Source: Piscibacillus sp052246295 (GTDB lineage: Bacteria > Bacillota > Bacilli > Bacillales > Alkalibacillaceae). Taken from it: 21,293 nucleotides of DNA. The notes beneath the pieces are model-generated. The model was not told the origin of the DNA, did not search any database, and was given only the letters and a program-made list of their open reading frames with translations. Below are positions 7,467 to 16,001 of the stretch, in pieces. The translations under genes and the position numbers were made by a program. Location of the stretch: assembly GCA_052246295.1 (NCBI GenBank), contig JBQQCO010000032.1; one strand, 5' to 3'. How positions within the stretch are numbered: position 1 is the stretch's first letter; the number at the start of each line of letters is the position of its first letter.

Positions 7467-7768
7467 TTTAAAATTTAGCTTTAGGATAAATTTAGTACTT
7501 TTAAGTTAAATTAGATTAATCTGTTAAAGTATTAACTATTTTCGAATATTTTAAAGGATATGTACGGATGTTAGATAAATAAAAAGGGATTTCACATAGA
7601 AGTTAAGCTAAGGATGTTTAACGATACTATATCCGAACAATCTCTTCTATTTCACGTTTAACCCGTGTCACTGATTTCGTTATAATTAATTATGGCAAAA
7701 CGTTGTGGCATAAAAACTTAAAAATGCCACACGATAAGGACTAACAGTAGTCGTGAAGGAGTAGATCA
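7467..7768. other. AT-rich leader region before yjbC
   Basis: The stretch is probably the junction between the decayed insertion sequences and the core genome, followed by the yjbC leader. It holds a likely promoter (7658-7686) and an 8-bp hairpin TGTGGCAT (7704-7711) / ATGCCACA (7724-7731) with a 12-nt loop in the presumed 5' untranslated region. No coding signal was found. Confidence 0.55.
7658..7686 (+). promoter_or_regulatory. Putative sigma-A promoter of yjbC
   Basis: -35 TTAACC (7658-7663), 17-bp spacer, perfect -10 TATAAT (7681-7686). It lies 83 bp upstream of the yjbC start. Confidence 0.55.
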
Positions 7769-8359
7769 ATGAATTGGTATGAAAAGCTTAATCAGTATTT
7801 TCCTGTAGAAGAAATGAAGTCTAAAAAGCACTTTGAGACCTTGTTGAAAGAAAAGGGTGACGTTTATCATAAAGATGAAGGAGAATATCATGTAATGATG
7901 TACGCTGAGTTTGATTCCTTTCTCTTTATTGATTATGTCTATGTCTCACCACAATCGAGAGGTCAAGGCATTGGAAGCAAACTGATGGAAAAGCTGAAAG
8001 CAAAAGGAAAGCCTATTATATTAGAAGTGGAACCGATCGATTATGATGATACGGACACAGAGAAACGTTTACATTTCTATCATAGAGAAGGCTTTAAACA
8101 TGCACAGTCAATTGGTTATACGAGAAAATCGTTGGCTACACAAGAGTTAAATACTTTAGAAATTCTATACTGGGCACCTGATCAAGAGTCTGAAGAAGTC
8201 ATTTACGAGAAGATGAAAGAAATGTATGAAGAAATTCATACTTACAAAGACGAAGAAATTTACGGTGAGGCATATCAACCTGTAGAAGAAGTATTAACGA
8301 TTGATAAAACTCGAGATGTAGATTTGTTTGAAGATATTAAAAAACCTAAAGGTGTATAA
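7769..8359 (+). CDS. yjbC: YjbC-like GNAT acetyltransferase
   Basis: A 196-residue GNAT-family N-acetyltransferase, substrate unknown. The acetyl-CoA binding loop is RGQGIGS (R64-S70) after a VYVSP strand. The C-terminal GNAT strand is seen in LHFYHREGFKHA, and an acidic tail follows. Length and position directly before spx match B. subtilis yjbC, which supports orthology. The start ATG 7769 has AAGGAG 7 nt upstream. It ends at a strong terminator, so spx is mainly expressed from elsewhere, although read-through could link the two as in B. subtilis. Confidence 0.85.
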   Translation: MNWYEKLNQYFPVEEMKSKKHFETLLKEKGDVYHKDEGEYHVMMYAEFDSFLFIDYVYVSPQSRGQGIGSKLMEKLKAKGKPIILEVEPIDYDDTDTEKRLHFYHREGFKHAQSIGYTRKSLATQELNTLEILYWAPDQESEEVIYEKMKEMYEEIHTYKDEEIYGEAYQPVEEVLTIDKTRDVDLFEDIKKPKGV

Positions 8360-8362
8360 TAG

Positions 8363-8392
8363 AAGCTGCTCCTTATGTGGAGCGGCTTTTCA
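8363..8392 (+). terminator. Terminator after yjbC
   Basis: A 10-bp stem AAGCTGCTCC / GGAGCGGCTT (one G-U pair) with loop TTATGT is followed by TT, C, then ATTTTT. It starts 4 bp after the stop codon. Confidence 0.85.
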
Positions 8393-8663
8393 TTTTTAGA
8401 CAGAAATACATAAAAAAATTTGGATATTTTTATAGTTTTTTCATGATAAACGGTTTATTATTTTTAAAGTAGGGTAAAACATAACTATACATAATTTAAT
8501 CAATTGGTTAAATGTGAATATTTTTTTACAATTACATCTATATCCTATCGAAAAACTTGACATTAAGATATAATAAGATTGAAAGGTAATTTAGATTTAT
8601 TATAAAGTAATAATGGTTAAAAAACAATTTTTATAGATACCTTTCCAAAGGAGGGTGAATGGC
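8393..8663 (+). promoter_or_regulatory. spx upstream region
   Basis: The region is very AT-rich with no gene. It contains a consensus TTGACA (8557-8562) and a consensus TATAAT (8569-8574) that are only 6 bp apart and cannot pair as one promoter. It also holds the palindrome TTATTATAAAGTAATAA (8597-8613), a possible operator. In B. subtilis the spx promoter is repressed by PerR and YodB; the palindrome is loosely similar to a PerR/Fur box but not a good match. Promoter position is therefore uncertain. AAAGGAGG at 8647-8654 is the spx ribosome binding site. Confidence 0.45.
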
Positions 8664-9059
8664 ATGGTAACGTTATTTACATCACCAAGCTGTACATCTT
8701 GTAGAAAAGCTCGAGCATGGTTAGAGGAACACGAAATACCATATAAGGAGCGAAACATTTTCTCAGATAGTCTTTCAGAAGATGAAATTAAGGAAATTTT
8801 AAGAATGACTGAAGACGGAACTGATGAGATTATTTCAACTCGTTCTAAAGTATTTCAATCGTTAGATGTAAGCCTTGACCAGATGCCGCTAAAAGATTTA
8901 ATTTCATTAATTCAGCAAAATCCTGGCTTGCTAAGACGTCCAATAATTTTAGATGACAAACGTCTTCAAGTAGGTTACAACGAAGATGAAATACGTCGTT
9001 TCTTACCTAGAAAAGTACGTTCATTTCAGCTTAGAGAGGCTCAACGTTTAGTTAACTAG
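8664..9059 (+). CDS. spx: Spx, thiol-stress global regulator
   Basis: A 131-residue ArsC-like protein that binds the RNA polymerase alpha C-terminal domain and redirects transcription under disulfide stress. The redox switch is C10-T-S-C13 (SPSCTSC). Gly52, needed for alpha-CTD contact, and Arg92, needed for redox control, are both present. The C-terminus LREAQRLVN is close to the ClpXP-recognised tail of B. subtilis Spx. ATG 8664 is preferred over the in-frame GTG 8655 because it gives the family length of 131 and sits 9 nt after AAAGGAGG, while the GTG overlaps the end of the ribosome binding site. It is followed by a bidirectional terminator. Confidence 0.97.
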   Translation: MVTLFTSPSCTSCRKARAWLEEHEIPYKERNIFSDSLSEDEIKEILRMTEDGTDEIISTRSKVFQSLDVSLDQMPLKDLISLIQQNPGLLRRPIILDDKRLQVGYNEDEIRRFLPRKVRSFQLREAQRLVN

Positions 9060-9070
9060 ATATAAAAAAA

Positions 9071-9100
9071 ACCGAATCTTAATGAGATTCGGTTTTTTTT
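9071..9100. terminator. Bidirectional terminator between spx and yjbE
   Basis: A perfect 9-bp stem ACCGAATCT / AGATTCGGT with loop TAATG is flanked by seven A upstream and seven T downstream. It therefore works on both strands and serves the convergent spx and TerC-family genes. Confidence 0.93.
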
Positions 9101-9172
9101 ATATATTTTCTTTGCCTAATTTGGAACTAAATGTCTAAAAAGTAATTGTTAAAAATAGATGGACCCACTATA

Positions 9173-9850
9173 CTAATTTCTTTGATATTTAAATGAAATA
9201 CCAATTAAGCAGACCATGATGACAAATACTAAAGGCAGCATAAGATGTTCATTCGGCATGTAAGTGAATGCCTGTTCTAGACGTTCTTCTTTTAAAATTA
9301 ATTCTGCACTCGTGTAGGCTAATAATGACGCTCCAGCATAGACGATAATTGGGTATTTATTCATTATCATTAAAATGATTTTGCTACCGAAGATAATTAT
9401 GGGAACAGAAACAGCAAGTCCAAATATGATTAATAATACGTTTTGATTTGAGGCAGCTGCAATAGCTAAAACATTATCGAAGCTCATGATTAGGTCGGCT
9501 ACTACGATCGTCTTAACAGCACCTATTAAGTTTGTTGATGATTCCACTTCTACATGATCATCATCTTCTGTTAAGAGTTTGACAGCAATGTAAAGTAGAA
9601 ATAACCCACCTACTAACTGTACGTAAGGAATAGTTAATAAGTATATGGCAATACCGGCTAAAGCTACCCTAATTAGAATCGCCAAGCTTGTCCCTAAGAC
9701 AATTGCCCTATTTTGGTGATGTTTAGGTAAATTACGACTAGCCATGGCAATGACGACAGCATTATCACCGCCTAAGATTAAATCTAGACCAATAATAATA
9801 AGAACCGCTTTTAATAAATCCCAGTTAAGATCAATGAATAATAATTCCAT
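9173..9850 (-). CDS. yjbE: TerC-family integral membrane protein (YjbE-like)
   Basis: A 225-residue polytopic membrane protein of the TerC family. Several hydrophobic helices cover most of the length. The two conserved acidic motifs are present: GLDLILGGDNAVV (D23, D29, N30) and DLIMSFDNVLAIAAAS, matching the duplicated DN motifs thought to bind metal ions. Related Bacillus proteins have been linked to manganese export and metallation of exoenzymes; that role here is inference. The start has GGAGG 6 nt upstream. No yybP-ykoY-type manganese riboswitch is recognisable upstream. It is convergent with spx and divergent from mecA. Confidence 0.9.
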   Translation of the reverse strand: MELLFIDLNWDLLKAVLIIIGLDLILGGDNAVVIAMASRNLPKHHQNRAIVLGTSLAILIRVALAGIAIYLLTIPYVQLVGGLFLLYIAVKLLTEDDDHVEVESSTNLIGAVKTIVVADLIMSFDNVLAIAAASNQNVLLIIFGLAVSVPIIIFGSKIILMIMNKYPIIVYAGASLLAYTSAELILKEERLEQAFTYMPNEHLMLPLVFVIMVCLIGISFKYQRN

Positions 9851-10160
9851 AAAAAACCTCCAAAATAAGTAGTGACAAATTCTAAAAATTAGTTTAAAAT
9901 CATAGACTAAATAAAATTAAAGCAGAAAGTTTGTCCAACATTTAAACGTGTAATATACTCTAAATATATTCATAACTAGGGCAAATATGGATTTAATTTT
10001 TTACTTGTCAAAAGCATTTTCATTTTTAGACTACCTATCATAAAATATGATAAAGAGGTACAGCTTATGAAAATGATTGATAAAAGTTAAAAACGGGTAA
10101 ACATTTAGTAACAAAAAGTCTTTCCCAGCACAATTAATTAATGAAGGGAGAGGAAAGAGG
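9851..10160. promoter_or_regulatory. yjbE-mecA divergent intergenic region
   Basis: A 310-bp AT-rich spacer. A possible mecA promoter is TTGTCA (10005-10010) with TAGACT (10027-10032) at 16 bp. A seven-codon frame MKMIDKS (10067-10090) has AAAGAGG upstream at a good distance and could be a leader peptide. No other gene or known riboswitch was seen. Confidence 0.4.
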
Positions 10161-10865
10161 ATGGAAATAGAACGTATTAATGAGAATACTCTCAAATTTT
10201 ATATCTCGTATCATGACATTGAAGAACGAGGCTTCAATCGTGAAGACATCTGGTATAATCGCGAAAAAGGAGAACAGCTTTTTTGGGAAATGATGGATGA
10301 AGTTAACGATGAAGAAGATTTCAATATAGATGGACCATTATGGATTCAAGTTCAAGCTTTAGATAAAGGGTTAGAAATTGTGGTGACAAAAGCCCAAGTG
10401 TCTAAAGATGGTGAGAAACTAGAATTTCAAGGTGATGATGGGAATCCAATTCAACATAACCTTGAAGAGAAGTTGGAATCTCTAATGGAACAAAGGCCAG
10501 CTAGTAGACGTAAATCAAAAAAGACTTATCGCCCACAACATGACACTTCAAATGATCAAGAAGCGGATGATTTAGATATTGTCGTTACATTTAATGACAT
10601 TGAAGATGTTATTTCGCTAAGCCATTCTTTAACTGATAGTCGTTTTATTGATGATCGTTTATATGCCTTTGAAAACCAGTATTATTTATTCGTTGCATTT
10701 CCAGAAGGTTACCTAAGCGAAGATGAACAAGAAAATTATATCAGCCATATTCTTGAGTTTGGTGAAGAAACAAATGTGTCTGTCCATTATCTAATGGAAT
10801 ACGGTCATGAGGTTTTCGGTGACCAGGCGTTAAAACAGTTAAAATCAAAGTTTAATCTTCAATAA
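10161..10865 (+). CDS. mecA: MecA, ClpC adaptor protein
   Basis: A 234-residue cytosolic adaptor that delivers substrates such as ComK to ClpCP for degradation. The N-terminal substrate-binding domain (about 1-83) is highly typical: MEIERINENTLKFY, RGFNREDIWYNR and GPLWIQVQALDKGLEI. A variable charged linker (about 100-140) leads to the C-terminal ClpC-binding domain (about 141-230, FNDIEDVISLSHSL and YLFVAFPEG). The start has GGGAGAGG upstream. It is monocistronic, ended by a terminator, and located beside spx and coiA as in other Bacillaceae. Confidence 0.95.
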   Translation: MEIERINENTLKFYISYHDIEERGFNREDIWYNREKGEQLFWEMMDEVNDEEDFNIDGPLWIQVQALDKGLEIVVTKAQVSKDGEKLEFQGDDGNPIQHNLEEKLESLMEQRPASRRKSKKTYRPQHDTSNDQEADDLDIVVTFNDIEDVISLSHSLTDSRFIDDRLYAFENQYYLFVAFPEGYLSEDEQENYISHILEFGEETNVSVHYLMEYGHEVFGDQALKQLKSKFNLQ

Positions 10866-10870
10866 TTATA

Positions 10871-10902
10871 AGGGCACTGTAATTGAGACAGTGCTCTTTT
10901 TT
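10871..10902 (+). terminator. Terminator after mecA
   Basis: GCACTGT / ACAGTGC extended by AGG/TCT pairs (one wobble), loop AATTGAG, followed by TTTTTT. It begins 5 bp after the stop codon. Confidence 0.9.
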
Positions 10903-10977
10903 AGTTGCAAACTGGTAAAAAATTCTGTATCTTTAATTTAGGTCTTTAGGTCGAAACGAAGTAAAGGATGAAAGTGA

Positions 10978-12486
10978 ATGCTGAAATGGATTCAGGTTCT
11001 CATATTTCTAGTCATCGTATCAGCTATATTTTATTTATCTTACAATATATGGGAAGGTCGAATCATAACGACTTTCTCAATTTTCTTATCTATTTCTGCT
11101 GTATTAATTGGGTTTATTATCTTTATCGAAAATCGCAACCCATCTGAGACGTTGAACTGGTTACTCGTTTTCGCTTTGTTTCCTGTTTTAGGCTTTTTTT
11201 TCTACTTATTATTTGGACGAAATTATAAAAAGAAAAAACAGTTTAAAGAAAAGCAGGCACTTGATGAAGTGGCTTTTAATAGAGTTGAGGGACAAAGAAT
11301 CATCAGTGACCATGAATTAAATCAGATGGGTGATCACCAAAAGATGTTGTTTCGTCTTGCACAACATTTGGGGAATTCACCCATCTCTTTTAATACTGAA
11401 ACGAAAGTGTTAACAAATGGACGTGAAACATTTCCAGCTATTTTAGAAGAACTAGAAAAAGCAGAGCATCATATTCATTTAGAGTACTATATCGTTAGGG
11501 ATGATGAGATAGGGAATCAGATAAAGGATTTACTCATTAAAAAAGCAAAAGAAGGCGTTGAAGTAAGGTTTCTTTACGATGCTGTAGGAAGTTGGAAATT
11601 GTCTGAGTCTTATAAATCTGATTTGAGGAAAGCGGGAGTACAAATTGAAGCCTTCTCTCCAGTTAAGTTACCTTTTATAGGTAACAGGATTAACTTTAGA
11701 AATCATCGGAAGATAATCGTGATTGATGGCAGAATAGGTTTTGTCGGTGGTCTGAATATTGGGGATGAGTATTTAGGAAAAGTATCTTATTTTGGTGATT
11801 GGCGTGATACACACCTATATGTCAGAGGAGAAGCTGTAAGAAGCCTTCAAACGATTTTTCTGCAAGATTGGAAATACGAAACAGATGAACATTTATTGAA
11901 GTCTGAGTATTTATCGCCGGAAATATTAGAAGGTAATTACGGTGGCGTTCAAATGATTACAAGCGGCCCTGACAATCAATGGGAGACGATTAAGAAATTA
12001 TATTTCTCAATGATTATTTCCGCTAAGAAATCAATTTGGATTGCTTCCCCTTATATCATTCCGGATGATGATATTTTAACAGCGATGAAGGTTGCAAGTT
12101 TAAGTGGCGTAGATGTTCGCCTGTTAGTTCCTAGAAAACCCGATAAACGAATCGTTTTTCACGCTTCTCGGTCTTATTTCCCAGAATTAATGGAGGCTGG
12201 AATTCGAATCTTTGAATATGAAGAGGGTTTTATGCACAGTAAAGTTGTAGTGATTGACCACGAATTGGCTTCCATTGGAACTTCAAATATGGATATGAGA
12301 AGTTTTCATTTAAATTTTGAAGTTAATGCGTTTTTGTTCAGAACAGAGAGTACTAATAAGTTAGTTGCAGATTTTAAGGAAGATTTCCTTAAATCAAGAG
12401 AGTTAGATCTTGAACGATTCAAGAATCGGTCTATATTCTTACGAGTGATGGAATCCTTGTTTAGACTACTTTCCCCGTTACTATGA
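10978..12486 (+). CDS. cls: Cardiolipin synthase (phospholipase D family)
   Basis: A 502-residue membrane enzyme that condenses two phosphatidylglycerol molecules to cardiolipin and glycerol. The N-terminus has two to three membrane segments (about 5-25, 31-50 and 61-80), followed by a Lys-rich stretch. Two HKD motifs are intact: NHRKIIVID (H243, K245, D250) with GGLNIGDEY, and MHSKVVVID (H420, K422, D427) with GTSNMDMRSF. The length is normal for bacterial Cls. AAAGGA precedes ATG 10978. Only 18 bp separate it from coiA, so the two are probably co-transcribed. Bacillus genomes have several Cls paralogues, so the exact paralogue is not assigned. Confidence 0.95.
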   Translation: MLKWIQVLIFLVIVSAIFYLSYNIWEGRIITTFSIFLSISAVLIGFIIFIENRNPSETLNWLLVFALFPVLGFFFYLLFGRNYKKKKQFKEKQALDEVAFNRVEGQRIISDHELNQMGDHQKMLFRLAQHLGNSPISFNTETKVLTNGRETFPAILEELEKAEHHIHLEYYIVRDDEIGNQIKDLLIKKAKEGVEVRFLYDAVGSWKLSESYKSDLRKAGVQIEAFSPVKLPFIGNRINFRNHRKIIVIDGRIGFVGGLNIGDEYLGKVSYFGDWRDTHLYVRGEAVRSLQTIFLQDWKYETDEHLLKSEYLSPEILEGNYGGVQMITSGPDNQWETIKKLYFSMIISAKKSIWIASPYIIPDDDILTAMKVASLSGVDVRLLVPRKPDKRIVFHASRSYFPELMEAGIRIFEYEEGFMHSKVVVIDHELASIGTSNMDMRSFHLNFEVNAFLFRTESTNKLVADFKEDFLKSRELDLERFKNRSIFLRVMESLFRLLSPLL

Positions 12487-12504
12487 ATTGTAAGGGGCGA
12501 GGTT

Positions 12505-13656
12505 ATGTTAAAAGCACTAGATACTAAAGGTAAAGAAGTTGTGGCGTATAATCGATCTAAACAAGAACTACAGATTATGCGCCAACAATCTCATTATTGT
12601 CCAGAATGCCATGAGAGAGTAATTTTAAAAGCAGGCACAGTTGTCATTCCTCATTTTGCTCACGACAATAGAGTCAATTGCTCCCACCAAGGTGAATCCA
12701 AAACCCATTTAGAAGGAAAGCTTAAGCTTTATCAATGGTGTGTTAATCAAAGATTGTATGCTAAATTAGAACATTATATCCCATCTATTGAACAACGGGC
12801 TGATGTTATGGTGAAGTTAGCTAATCGTTGGATTGCGTTGGAATATCAATGCTCACCTATTTCTACTTCTAGTCTTATAGATAGAACGTTAGGACTATCC
12901 TCAAAAGGGGTTTACCCCTTATGGATTTTTGGTCCAAGTTATTTAGACATGAATCAACATGATGTATATTGGAATACAACTTTAAGATCAGCTGTGCAAT
13001 ATAATCATAAAGCTAATCAAGACCAGTTATTGTTTTATAATCCAAAATCCAATCTTTTTACCATCGCTACTCACTTATACAATGCTAAGGCAAAAGCAAC
13101 AGCTCATTTAAGGCGAATTCCTTTAGAACAATTAACTTGGAAAACCTTATACTTACCTACACAACCCTCAAAATACAAACTTTATAAACAGTGGTCAAAA
13201 GAGAAAAAGTTATTCAGAAGTGCACTAAGGCGATTTCCTTCTAAATATGATGAGAGCTTAATGAAACAACTTTACTATCAAAATCTTCACCCTCAAAACC
13301 TACCATCATGTGTATACTTACCTATCAAAAACTCTAACCGGTTACTTGTACCTGACTATTTATGGCAAACTAAAATTGTATTATTCTTAAAACAAAAAAA
13401 GGTAGGAGAGTGTATTCAGTTTATTAACCTTCTCAATCTGACACGTATGTATTTTAAGGATACGATAGAATGTATTTATCCTAGATGCAGTACCCATCCT
13501 CTATTAGAATACCTTGAATTATTATGTCAATTAGGGTATTTGACCTCACAAGATTGTAAAACATTTTATAAAGAAAAAGAGTTTGAGTTTTATAACACAT
13601 TAGAACAAGCACTCTACGGTGACGAGGTCACATTAAAAAAGCTATTAAATTTTTAA
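12505..13656 (+). CDS. coiA: CoiA-family competence protein
   Basis: A 383-residue CoiA-type protein induced in natural competence and involved in processing incoming DNA. A zinc-ribbon-like CPEC motif near residue 32 and IPHFAHD belong to the N-terminal domain. The nuclease-like region includes ESKTHLEGKLKLYQW, a conserved Asp (QRADVMV) and the LEYQCSPIS core of a PD-(D/E)xK fold. The C-terminal half is poorly conserved and rich in Leu, Lys and Tyr. It follows cls by 18 bp with AAGGGG upstream of ATG 12505. The chromosomal position before pepF matches Bacillus coiA. Confidence 0.9.
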   Translation: MLKALDTKGKEVVAYNRSKQELQIMRQQSHYCPECHERVILKAGTVVIPHFAHDNRVNCSHQGESKTHLEGKLKLYQWCVNQRLYAKLEHYIPSIEQRADVMVKLANRWIALEYQCSPISTSSLIDRTLGLSSKGVYPLWIFGPSYLDMNQHDVYWNTTLRSAVQYNHKANQDQLLFYNPKSNLFTIATHLYNAKAKATAHLRRIPLEQLTWKTLYLPTQPSKYKLYKQWSKEKKLFRSALRRFPSKYDESLMKQLYYQNLHPQNLPSCVYLPIKNSNRLLVPDYLWQTKIVLFLKQKKVGECIQFINLLNLTRMYFKDTIECIYPRCSTHPLLEYLELLCQLGYLTSQDCKTFYKEKEFEFYNTLEQALYGDEVTLKKLLNF

Positions 13657-13672
13657 AATTTTTACAATAGTT

Positions 13673-13699
13673 TTTACAGAATGCATTTTTTTCTATAAA
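13673..13699 (+). promoter_or_regulatory. Weak candidate promoter of pepF
   Basis: TTTACA (13673-13678) and TATAAA (13694-13699) are separated by 15 bp, shorter than ideal. No terminator lies between coiA and pepF, so read-through from the cls-coiA unit is also likely. Confidence 0.35.
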
Positions 13700-13739
13700 A
13701 TGAAGTTGTGTGAAAAAATATTTGGGGAGGTTACATATC

Positions 13740-15548
13740 GTGACTGAAACGGCTACAGGTTTAAAAACAAGGGAAGAGGTACCAGAACATCTGACATGGG
13801 ATTTAGAAGCAATTTTCCCAACAGATGACGACTGGGAAAAAGAATTTGAAGCTCTTAAGCTAGATTTTCCGAAGATTGAACAATACAAAGGAAAGATTGC
13901 AGAGTCATCGGAGAAATTATTAGCAGTCTTAAAATTTGAAGATGAAATTCGTATTCGTCTTGAAAAGCTTTACGTATATGCTCATATGCGTTCAGATCAA
14001 GATACGGCTAATAGCAAGTACCAAGACCAAAATGCAAGGGCTCAAAGTCTTGCAACACACATGATGAGTGCATTTAGCTTTGTAACTCCAGAAATCTTAT
14101 CAATGACAGATGAACAGATTGAAAGTTTTCTTAAGCAAAACGATGAACTTAAGCACTATGAGAAGACATTACGTGATGTAATGAAATCTCGTCCTCATGT
14201 ATTAAGTGATAAAGAAGAGGCGTTATTAGCTGAAGTTTCTGAAGTGACATCAGCTCCTGCAAACGCTTTTGGAATGCTAAACAATGCGGATATCGAATTT
14301 CCAACAATTAAAGATGAGAATGGTGAAGAAGTACAATTATCTCACGGACGTTATCGTGATTTCTTAGATTCTAAAGATCGTAATGTGCGTAAAAGTGCTT
14401 TCGATGCTATGTATAAAACTTTTGGTCAGTACCGTAATACGTTTGCGGCAACATTATCAGGCCAAATAAAGAAAGATAATTTTGTAGCTAAGACGAGAAA
14501 TTACGAATCTGCAAGAGAAGCTGCATTAGACAGAAATAATATTCCTGAAACAGTTTATGATAACTTAGTTGAAGCCATCAACGAACGCCTTCCTGCTTTA
14601 CAGCGTTATATGGAAGTTAAAAAGAAGGCTCTAGATTTAGATGAATTGCATATGTATGACATTTATGCACCTCTTGTAGATGAGAAGATTTCCGTAACCA
14701 TTGATGAAGCAAAAGACTATGTATTAAAAGGTTTAAAACCACTAGGTGAAGAGTATACTAACATCTTGCAAAAAGCATATGATGAGCGTTGGATTGACTG
14801 GTTAGAAACTAAAGGAAAACGAAGTGGTGCTTATTCATCCGGTAGTTACTTAACGAATCCATATATCTTGATGAATTGGCAGGATAATGTTGATAACATG
14901 TTTACACTGGCACATGAATTAGGTCACTCACTTCACAGTTATTATACACGTGAGAACCAATCCCCTCGCTATGGTGATTACTCAATCTTTGTGGCTGAGG
15001 TTGCTTCAACTGCCAATGAAGCACTATTAAATGATTATTTATTAAAAACGCTTGATGATAAGAAGAAAAAATTATATCTATTAAACAACTTCTTAGAAGG
15101 ATTCCGTGCAACGGTTTATCGTCAGACGATGTTCGCTGAATTTGAGCATGAAATTCATAAGCGCGACCAAAATGGTGAAGCTTTAACAGCTGATAAATTA
15201 ACATCGATTTATTATGAATTAAATAAGAAATATTTTGGTGAAGGTGTAGAAGTTGACGAATCAATTGGATTAGAATGGGCTAGAATCCCTCACTTCTATA
15301 TGGGTTATTATGTGTATCAGTATGCTACGGGTTACTCAGCAGCTACTGCATTAGCACATAAAATCCTTGAAGAAGGCGACCCTGCTGTTGAACGTTATAA
15401 AAACTATCTAAAAGCAGGTAATAGTGAAGATCCGATTGATGTTCTTAAGAAAGCGGGAGTGGATATGACAACGAAAGCTCCAATCCTTGCAGCACTTGAT
15501 GTATTTGAAGAGAAGTTGAATGAGTTTGAACAATTACTAAACGAATAG
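13740..15548 (+). CDS. pepF: Oligoendopeptidase F (M3B metallopeptidase)
   Basis: A 602-residue cytosolic zinc peptidase that cleaves short peptides. The zinc site is HELGH (H392, E393, H396) with a downstream glutamate (E420 in FVAEVAST), the M3 pattern. A long helical N-terminal half and the C-terminal YYVYQYATG segment fit PepF. GTG 13740 is chosen as the start: GGGGAGG lies 9 nt upstream and translation then begins VTETATGLKTREEVPEHLTW, while the upstream ATG 13710 lies before that site. B. subtilis has the orthologue yjbG at the same place, next to coiA and mecA. Overproduction of PepF interferes with sporulation signalling in Bacillus. Confidence 0.95.
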   Translation: MTETATGLKTREEVPEHLTWDLEAIFPTDDDWEKEFEALKLDFPKIEQYKGKIAESSEKLLAVLKFEDEIRIRLEKLYVYAHMRSDQDTANSKYQDQNARAQSLATHMMSAFSFVTPEILSMTDEQIESFLKQNDELKHYEKTLRDVMKSRPHVLSDKEEALLAEVSEVTSAPANAFGMLNNADIEFPTIKDENGEEVQLSHGRYRDFLDSKDRNVRKSAFDAMYKTFGQYRNTFAATLSGQIKKDNFVAKTRNYESAREAALDRNNIPETVYDNLVEAINERLPALQRYMEVKKKALDLDELHMYDIYAPLVDEKISVTIDEAKDYVLKGLKPLGEEYTNILQKAYDERWIDWLETKGKRSGAYSSGSYLTNPYILMNWQDNVDNMFTLAHELGHSLHSYYTRENQSPRYGDYSIFVAEVASTANEALLNDYLLKTLDDKKKKLYLLNNFLEGFRATVYRQTMFAEFEHEIHKRDQNGEALTADKLTSIYYELNKKYFGEGVEVDESIGLEWARIPHFYMGYYVYQYATGYSAATALAHKILEEGDPAVERYKNYLKAGNSEDPIDVLKKAGVDMTTKAPILAALDVFEEKLNEFEQLLNE

Positions 15549-15560
15549 TTTTATAGACAG

Positions 15561-15608
15561 ACACGCAACTCCTTTTCATGAACATGAATTGGAGCTTGCG
15601 TGTTTTTA
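15561..15608 (+). terminator. Terminator after pepF
   Basis: ACACGCAA plus CTCC (15561-15572) pairs with GGAG, a bulged C and TTGCGTGT (15591-15603). An inner TTCATG/CATGAA extends the fold. TTTTT follows. Confidence 0.93.
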
Positions 15609-15620
15609 AATTTTTATGTT

Positions 15621-15663
15621 GAGAAAATAAAAAGGCAATCTTGTTAACTTTGGGATTACCTTT
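15621..15663 (-). terminator. Terminator of the small membrane protein gene
   Basis: On the minus strand a 10-bp stem AAAGGTAATC / GATTGCCTTT (one wobble pair) with a 13-nt loop is followed by TTATTTTC. It begins 11 bp beyond the stop codon at 15675, supporting that gene as real. Confidence 0.75.
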
Positions 15664-15674
15664 GTTCTAATAAC

Positions 15675-15842
15675 TTAAAATCTTTTAATCGAATTTTTTT
15701 GAAAGATCACATAAAAAAATAGAAAAAGGGTTAAAAATAAAAACGGAATAGAAACAATTTTAGGCACCAGATTCATCATGCCCAATAGATTTAATGTGAA
15801 TGCTCCCAAGATTAATAGTAGCCAAAACAATACTGTTAACAT
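15675..15842 (-). CDS. Small hydrophobic membrane protein (55 aa)
   Basis: A 55-residue frame that is almost entirely hydrophobic, starting MLTVLFWLLLILGAF. Two predicted membrane helices (about 3-20 and 29-47) are split by MNLVPK and followed by a basic tail (QKNSIKRF). Upstream is AAAAGGTGATG, a good Bacillus ribosome binding site; ATG 15842 and the in-frame ATG 15848 are both possible, the former having better spacing. It has its own terminator. It is convergent with pepF. No known family is recognised; it resembles the many two-helix hypothetical proteins of Bacillaceae. Confidence 0.65.
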   Translation of the reverse strand: MLTVLFWLLLILGAFTLNLLGMMNLVPKIVSIPFLFLTLFLFFYVIFQKNSIKRF

Positions 15843-15935
15843 ATTCATCACCTTTTCCTATCAAATACAATTGATCTGCTACTACATCATATGTGATGGA
15901 TATGTGATTAGAATAAAAAAGGTTCTATTTCAAAT

Positions 15936-15969
15936 GTGGTGGTGTAAAAATTACACCATCCACTTTTTA
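15936..15969 (+). terminator. Hairpin with T run near the left end of the segment
   Basis: GTGG plus GGTGTAA (15936-15947) pairs with TTACACC plus CCAC (15951-15963) around small bulges, followed by TTTTTAT. It looks like a rho-independent terminator, although no plus-strand gene ends just before it. It overlaps the inner part of the 25-bp inverted repeat. Confidence 0.5.
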
Positions 15970-16001
15970 TCCTTTTAATGATTATATTTAACATCGCTCC
16001 A

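Noticed and set aside
7656..7684. Sigma-B promoter before yjbC (GTTTAA at 7656-7661)
   Set aside because: The -35-like GTTTAA has no GGGTAT-type -10 at the proper 12-15 bp spacing; the sigma-A reading fits better.
15778..15978. Plus-strand 66-codon open frame after pepF
   Set aside because: No ribosome binding site, improbable composition, and it overlaps the better-supported minus-strand membrane protein gene and a hairpin.
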